The notes beneath the pieces were generated by a model, which worked only from the letters and a program-made list of their open reading frames with translations, was not told the DNA's origin and ran no database searches. Shown here piece by piece: positions 49,201 through 58,200 of a stretch of 64,000 nt of DNA (its first letter is position 1; the number at the start of each line of letters is the position of its first letter). The translations under genes were made by a program, and so were the position numbers. The DNA comes from Antedon mediterranea (taxonomy: Eukaryota; Echinodermata; Crinoidea; Comatulida; Antedonidae). The DNA is taken from the NCBI RefSeq assembly GCF_964355755.1, contig NC_092671.1, positions 34,987,304 through 35,051,303 on the forward strand. Reading direction: 5' to 3'.

Positions 49201-52200
49201 CTGGCTCCTAGCAGCCACTAACTAACATCTAGCCAGATGAAGATTTGTTGACAACAATTTAAAATCTATTACTGGTTAAACATAAAGAATTATTATACAG
49301 AAAAGCTCTCCAGCTAGGTAGATGCACTAGTCTTTGGAGTCATATGCTGACATTAATGACCTCCAGCACGTCCTGACCTAAGAGATTACAAAATTTAGTA
49401 AATGCTGTTAAATATACTCAAGCTTCGATACTGATAGCTAGCCAGTACTAAATATTGACTTTATTGTGTGATGCATGGCAAAACAAAACAAATTCACAGC
49501 TACAGTATACCTTCCATTGTTTTTCCTTTCAGTTTCTTTGCCTTTCCTTTTCATCATTTTTTCCCTGATTTGTATAGTTATGCATATTATTTTGTATTCA
49601 GTTCAAACATCGGTCAGTAAAGGTTATAATATAGTAGTGACCCTAAAGCCGGTGGTACAATCGCGCATATATTATGTGATAGAAATGTTTTGGATTGGCC
49701 ATCAGAATTTGACTGATTACCTACCGTTCTAATGTGTGCATAACATGATTGAGCTATAGCAGTTTGTTCACCACTTGAATATCATTTTCATGAGTATGTA
49801 TTTAAGTACTTGTTTATTTTTATTAGCTTAATAAAACCTAGATATTACTGATAATAGTCTGTTTTTGGTTTTGTTCTTGCCATCCTGGTGCAGATACTGT
49901 ACATAAATATAGTGCATTACTGTGAGTAATTGACATGGAAAAATGATTGTGTTACAAATAAAAATTGCTCTGATTGAAGACTGATAGAAAAAAGTAAATG
50001 ACTGGAAATGGAATGGATTGGAGTTTTTTAAACATGGTATTAATCATATTTTCATTTAAATAAAAAACTACAGTACTGTGGAAAAGCGTTCCCAAACACA
50101 CTATCTATTGCTACTTTGGTCACATTAAGCGGCAAGATGGAATGGAGAAGAGAGTGTTGGAGGCTTATATTCCAGGAAAGAGAAGAAGAGGAAGACCAAG
50201 ATGCCAATGGGAGAAGATTATAACAGATGTGTTTGCCTCTTAACCAAGCAAGTAGGATGACAGAAGTCAGGAGATGGTTTCAGAATACTGTTAGAGAAGC
50301 CACTCTCTGATCAGAGTTTGCTTTGACGACGACGACGTAGAAAACTTTACACTAACATTGTATATATTTATAATTATTAATTTCAATAATAGCAATAAAA
50401 CTTCATCATATTAATTTATTAATAAAGGTTTATAGTCAAATGAGTACTAGTGCAGTGTTATAATATACTCAAGAAGGTCATTAAAAGTGAAGACCAGCAT
50501 TAGAAATTATTATATTGTCTTGAGTTCAGAGATGCTGTCTATATTACTTCATTACATTCAAAAAAGTAATTAATATTATTGACAATTTAGATATTGATAG
50601 TTGAAAATGCCTTTGAGTTATTGTTTTAGTTTTGATATTGAATTTCATTAGGTTTATGTGTCAGAAGTTATATCAACAAAGCAGATAATATCAATGCTGT
50701 TATTAAATTATCCTCTTGAACGTGTTTTTACACTGGTTTAGCAAACAGTATTGTCACTTTGAAATTATTAAATGAAAGATCTGATTAGTCTTAATGGAGG
50801 GCGATAGAAAGCAATAGTAAACAATTCCCTGATTGCATTATGGTTGCTTCTTTGAAAATAACCCTTTTCAAGATACTGATATTTTTTTCAAGTAGCCTGA
50901 TTTGATAAACACTTTAACACCAAAATAGAATTAACATGCTTCTAAAAAACCAATTTATAACTTGGTTTTTAATATTGAAGGAATACTTTAATTTGATTAC
51001 AGTTATCCTCTTTCGTTGTACTGAGACATGGTGGGGTACATTTTTAGGTTTAAATAACAAAATTAACTTGTGGAGTTCTTTGTCTGTCAGTGTGCATGAC
51101 ACTCAGAGTATAAAATCGTCCAGAACATCGGGGTAACCATCCTAGCTACCGTCTCCTAAAGATTTGCTAGGTTTTTTCAGGGAGTTAAAAAAATAAATAT
51201 ATAAAATATTTTACAACTTACTTTACTGTACAACTCCTAGTTCAACCAAGCTATACAGTGTATGTACACTGGACGTGGACCTCCAGTCTTTAATTTACTA
51301 CTGACTAGTAGAAGTTAGAACTATCAATCATGGCCAAGGAGTGGCTTGTACCTTCGCCTGAGTATGGTTGTGGTTTGAGGTGCCATGCCACTTTCTACCA
51401 CTGGACCACTTGACAATTTAATACCAGGTTCAGTTTTAGACTATAAGCTGAGGTGTGTCAGAACCTTTTTCACATTCTATTCTGGGCCACAGTCAATTTT
51501 GACCTGTACCTGATTAAACCTGCATTGACAATTTTTCCTCCAGAGGTTTTAACAGATTGAAGATCTATTTTAATTCAAGGAAAACTTGTTATCAATTTGT
51601 TATTTTTTGTTTGAATTATAGGTTGGGAAGGTGCTTGCTTAGATAGCTTTTTAAAATACAGTCTATGTGATGCAATAGGAAGGATCAACAATGAATTGGA
51701 AGACAAGAAAGAAGAGAAAACACTATCAACAGATTTGACAGAAATAGAGGTAAGAACGAAAACGACAAATTTGAGGGAAAAAATAAGCACATCTCAAATG
51801 TCCTTTTACATTGCCTTTGATTGTATTGTGACCATTTGTATTTACCGTAGGCAGATTGAACCCCTCCTAAATTTTGCAAATTATAGTGCAAAGTTAGGAC
51901 TAATTTCAGTCAATTTGACATTTTTAGGCCCTGCAACACTGCACATGGCATTGATATTTCTAATACTGTAGGGCCATTTCTATGTTTGGACGGATCCATT
52001 TTTTCCACACTTAATAAAAGTCACAATCTCTACAACCCCCTTAAAATATTTCATTTTTCCAAGTTGGGATTTTTGAAGATTATTAACTGCTAGAATAATA
52101 AATCAGAAATGTACTGTATCACATTTCACCCTCACTCACAGGTGTGAAAGGAATAGCATCGTAGGTTTAATCATATTAACCTCTTGAATTTGTGTAATTT

Positions 52201-55200
52201 TTTAGAAAACATTTTTGGCATACAGACTAGGTGATAAATTTTACACAAAAAAAACCCCCAATAATAATAGTTATAGAGTTACTTGTAAAACATGACGATA
52301 AAAGTGACTTTTAATGTCAAAAGTTATGTACAAAAATTATTTGCTTTGTCTGGTATTGTTTGAAGCCTAAACGTACTGTACTATTATAAGTCTGGAATAA
52401 AAGCAACAATAAGACAAAAAGGTGTCCGAACCAAGACTTTTTAGTAACATGGATTACACTCTCCCATTAGACCATATAACTTTCAATAAAAGCTAAAATA
52501 TGTATTTCATATTGCTGTTTATATTTTTTTTCCAGATGAATCTTTGAACCAGTGGCGTAACATAGGGGGCTAAGGCCTCTGGTTTAGCACTCCTAGGTGG
52601 ACCTTTTGATTGGTAGTTGCATTGTGCCTGCTCATGCTTGGGGGCTCCTTTGGCTCTGAGGCCCCTTAAGCTCTGGGCCCCTTTATGCGCTGAGTTCCTT
52701 AAGCTCTGGGGCCCCTTAAACTCTGGGCCCCTTAAACTCTGGGCCCCTTTAACTCTGGGCCTCTTAAGCTCTTGGTCCCCTTAGCTCTGGTCCCCTTAAG
52801 CTCTAGGCTCCTTAAGCTATGGGCTCCTTAAGCTTTGGGCAAGCTCTTGGGCCTCTTAAGCTCTTGGCCCCCTTAGCTCTGGTCCCCTTAAGCTCTAGGC
52901 TCCTTAAGGTCTAGGCTCCTTAAGCTATGGGCTCCTTAAGCTTTGGGCAAGCTCTTGGGCCCCTTAAGCTCTGGATTTTATCCAGTGAGCGCCTAGCCTC
53001 AGCTGTTAAGCCACTGCTATCAGCAATAGAGATTGTCTGTACAGTATCTACTGTATATTCTATGAGGTGTTTGTTGTTTTTTTTCTTCAGGTGAATCTAT
53101 TAGCTCGTCTTGAACAAGTCATAGAGCTTGCTGTTTGTTGTCTAAGTAAGCAAGATCTAAATCCACACGTATTATCAGCTCTTAACCTGATCCTGGACCC
53201 AAAGACAAGGTAAGTAATATCCAATCAATGCCACTTCTGACCGGTTGCGCAAATAGCCTCAATACTTTAGAATTAATCACTTAACTCCCAAATCCTCAGT
53301 GCTACTGTAGTCTTCTAATTGCTCTTTTACCTCAGTTCAAGTCTCTGGGGCACAAGCTCAGTCACTACTCTTCCCTCACATATTTTGCTAGTATGATTGC
53401 TAACCATTACGCAAATGCTCTAGCCTATTAAATGGGAATGATTTGTATGCGTATTTGATTAAAGTAATATTCAAATTAGTGTTTCTGTATTATTATACAA
53501 AAGAAATAGCATATAATTGCTATACTATTTTATGATTGCTCTATAGGCATAATTGTGCATAAAATATTCAATCCAATTTCTACACAATATATAATATGAA
53601 TATTATACACAAAAGATAATTTAATATAACATATGAATATTGACAATACACAGTACGTTCATAGGTCACATACAGGATGATAATTGTATAACTATGTACT
53701 ATGGAGTAGCTTTGCGTCAGAGAATTAAGTAATTGATCAGATGTTTGCCATACACTGACATAATTAATAGTACTTGAATACTAAATATATTGAGAACAAA
53801 AATAAGTAATTCTCAAGTTGGACTCAAACTTACAACCTCCAAATAACTAGCCTATAGCATTTAAACCTCTAAAGTGCTTAGATTAAGCTGATGGCTAGGG
53901 GTTAGATTTGAGTTCAAAGAGGCAGCGGGATGTATAACTATACTCGGTGGAGTAGCTTTGCGTCCGTAAGCTAAGTAATTGGTCAGAACTGACCAAAAGT
54001 ACCGTCCGTACCGTGATACAGAAACACGACAAATATTCATAATCATACATCTAACATGGAGAGTCAATGCAAATGTTACACACAAAAATAAATGATATGA
54101 ATGCTCGATATTAACAGATCAATATTACATAACATCGACATTACATTAAGTTTGATATATTGACCTTGAAGTGACATGACTGTCACACTATACAAATAGT
54201 GAATATTAAAAATCCAACTTAATACATTCAAATTAATCAATAAAGATCAAATACATGCTAAAGGGATACTAATTATAAATTTTGACTTTTTTTCAATCTC
54301 AGTCTTTAAATCTTTAAAACTGTTGATACTTTATTACTGATAGTATCATCACTAATAATTATGTACAGTATGCGCCAAGTCTTAGATAGAGTGAGGCTAT
54401 TTGCATGGTCGCCTGGATATGTAAATTAGTATTTTCTATGAGTTCAGTTGACCGTGCCTATAATCTATATTTAGGATGTCTTCTGATGGTGATGATAAGT
54501 TAGTTCAATTTAAAATGTGTTGGTTTCAAATGAAATAAATTGTGATAAATAAAATGTGAATATATTGCTTTAATAAAAAAAAAAATGGATATATTTACAG
54601 AGTTATCAACTTGCTATAAATAATTTTAATAGTCTTGATAAAAAAAAATTCTTGAGGAAATTTCAGTGTGTTTTTATATTTCAGTTTTTTATGCATGACA
54701 TCAAATAGTCATTCTGCACATGTTTCTGAGCTTGCGCAGATTGAATGTCTAATTTGACAGTGTTGTTTGATTGGTGTGTCATGAAAACGAAAGGCCCTAA
54801 CTATGTGTTGACGCGTACCCCGGAACCAGGCCTTTCCTCAGTATGGGTCGAGGATTTTTTTCATATTATTGTCTTTTTCATGGGGTTTTTCATAATAATT
54901 AAGGCCAAATCATAATTTTGTGTTTGTATGTGCAGTATCTCCATTTCCATATGTCCCTAATCGGACCGAATTTCCATAGTAATTATGGACGTTTCGTAGA
55001 ACTATTTGAATGTATAAACTATGATCTTTCTACACATGCTGATATGCTACATGATATGAATGTTTTCAACCTGGCTAGCTGATAAACATTTCAAGTTGGT
55101 GAGTGAATAAGGATGGTGAATCACAGTGTAGAGAGAAACATATCCAATTGGTATTGATTAAAGAACAAGAACGAAAGAAAAAAAACGTAGAAGGCTAATG

Positions 55201-58200
55201 TTCTGGTTTATTAAAAGATCAAATTTAAACTGAGCAATTTCCTTTTGGTTATAAACATGGCAATTACAAATTATGTTGTTTAAATTAATAATTTATAAAA
55301 CAAGTTCGTCAGACAATGGTTTTTAGTTTAAACAATTTTTTTTTGTCTTTTTAAAGTAAATTATATATTTTTTTTTTAACAGAAGTAAATAAACTTTATT
55401 AAAACTGCAAAATGGCCTATTTAAAGTCTTATTTTATTAATCTTATTTATTTTTCATGTTTTTGGGGGACAATACATCTTTAATAGAAATTTCTGTATGA
55501 TTGCTTTTAATATAGATTATTGTCCTTTAGCCTCGGTCAATTTGTTCTGCCTGCTCTGTAAAACTATTGAATCTAGCTACAGTAAAGTCCAAAGCTGTTG
55601 AATAGTAAACTAAAGCTCTGTCTACACTATCATTATCAAACTAGTTTGACAAAAAAACAATGATACTGGCCAAATATGGTAGTGATATGACATCATCATG
55701 TCCATGGGCACATAACATTTTGTTGTGGCATGTTTGATAGTATAGAGAGCTTTACCTCATGAATATTAACCCAAGTGTGAACACTGGTGAAAAGTAGGCC
55801 TACCGATTGCCTTGGTTGAATTTCTGCTTATCTAGTCTTAATAAGACTTTTTATTATTATAAAATATATTATTTCATCACACACACACAAAATGACATCC
55901 GAGCCTAAAGCTCTGTTTACACTATCACAAAAATAAGTGCCCATACATGGACATGATGATGTCATATCAGTACTATGTGTAGGTGGGAACACACTTTTGA
56001 TAATGTAGGCAGAGCTTTAGTTTAGTAATACTGCATATTGTTGCCTAGTATTATTTTTTGCTTTGAAGTGATTATGAAAGGATAGACTTGCTGATACAAA
56101 TTGCTTGCTATATTTATAACCTAAAGCTCTGTGTCGAGAATATTTATGCACTGTCGAACATTAATAATAAATGTACAGTGAAAGTACATTGCTAAGCCTG
56201 GTTCGTTTAATACTGTACTTTGTTTATAATTCACATTACTGTAATTGTTGTTCTTGTATATGCACTAAATATCCTGTTCCTTATTCTTGCCGTTTGTCGT
56301 GATCAATTGTATATTGTTTGCTTGTCTTGTAAATCTACTACTAGTTACTTCATCATAGGTTATTGCTCTTCCTTTATGATTCCTGGCATATAACATAATC
56401 TACTACTCGTCTACATTGATTTTCTAAAGTATTCCTAGTATAAATAAATGCATGCGTCTATAAACATCCTCATTAGTGCCACTACTAATGGCTAATTTCA
56501 ATGATTACTCCTGTGGTTTATTTACTCAAACGGAGCTTCGTCTTACTTACGATATTTGTCCAAATCTATCATTTACTTCTGTTTCTTGGCTGTGTAAATC
56601 GTTCATGAAATTTTAAACGATCATGAATTAAGTCCAAATAAAACAGAACTGTTTAGTTTAATATGATGCAGGGATTTGAAATTATTTTTGTTGAGGGTTT
56701 TAGTATTAGCTGCGAGAATGATGGTTCAAATATTCAGTTGCTATTTTATTACACGCCTCGGAATGCTTGACGACTGTGACTGAAATTTCGATGAATAAAT
56801 AGTTTATGTGGGTTCAAAATTTGATGAGGAGGTTTATATTGTCCCCCTATAAAATAAATTTTTTTGTTGAATATGCATTAAAAATGTTTTCCCTGAAGTG
56901 AATAAATTTATTAAAACTGCAAAATGGCCTATTCAAAGTCTGATTCTATTAATCTTTATTTTTCATGTTTTTAAGGATAATACATTTTTAAATATGTTTT
57001 TATTAGCTTAGCATTCTTTTTCTTTTTTCTTTACATAGACTAGTGGAGCTATTAAACGTTCCTGCCTTCCAATCCCAATGTCTAGGGTTCAATACTTTTT
57101 TTCTTTATCTTGTCTGACAATTCCATTCTAAATATAAATAATGGTTCCTTTTCCAACTTCCTTAAACAGCCTTCTCCCATCTCTCCCCCGCCCCCCTCCT
57201 TTTTTTATTAAAGTATCTGCATCACCTGTGTTTTTAGAATACATAATAACCATGAAATTGATTTAAGGTAATTCAGTTAATAACATAATACAGTATCATA
57301 ATCATAGAACATTATGGTGAATTCATTTGTCACTGACTCCTGTTTAACCTATAGTATTTCAAGGTCAATGAAGATTGTCATTTGGAACAAATTTGCCATG
57401 ATAATCATTGCAGTATATTTGATTGTACAGTAGCAGGTAGTGGTATTTCATCATCATTAGAAAAAATGTAATTAATAACAATAATTACAAAATTGTCAAG
57501 TACATATACAGTAAAACCCCTATTCAGGAGATGCCCCTATTAAAGGGAACCCCTCTATCAAGGGGACACCCCTCATTAAAGATGACACACCTATTCAGGA
57601 GATGCCCCTATTAAGGGAACCCCTCTATCAAGGGGACACCCCTCATTAAAGATGACACACCTATTCAGGAGATGCCCCTATTAAAGGGAACCCCTCATTA
57701 AAGATGACACACCTATTCAGGAGATGCCCCTATTAAGGGAACCCCTCTATCAAGGGGACACCCCTCATTAAAGATGACACACCTATTCAGGAGATGCTTC
57801 TATTAAGGGAACCCCTCTATCAAGGGGACACCCCTCATTAAAGATGATACACCTATTCAGGAGATGCCCCTATTAAGGGAACCCCTCTATCAAGGGGACA
57901 CCCCTCATTAAAGATGATACACCTATTCAGGAGATTCCCCTATTAAGGGAACCCCTCTATCAAGGGAACACCCCTCATCAAAGATGACACACCTATTCAG
58001 GAGATGCCCCTATTAAGGGAACCCCTCTATCAAGGGGACACCCCTCATTAAATGGATACCCCTATTGGTGCAATATACTGTATGTTTTAACTAACTACAG
58101 CCAACCCCTATTCAGAGCACAGTAGAATTTCTTCCTTGCAATATTCCTTTTCTATATTAGAAGGACACTTTCTTGTGAAGTGAACGAGACGCAATGTTAT

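Noticed and set aside
49475-49732. 85-codon hydrophobic open frame with an ATG
   Set aside because: Lies in intron 1 of the unknown gene with no homology signs or conserved motif. The T-rich DNA alone explains the Leu/Phe/Ile run.
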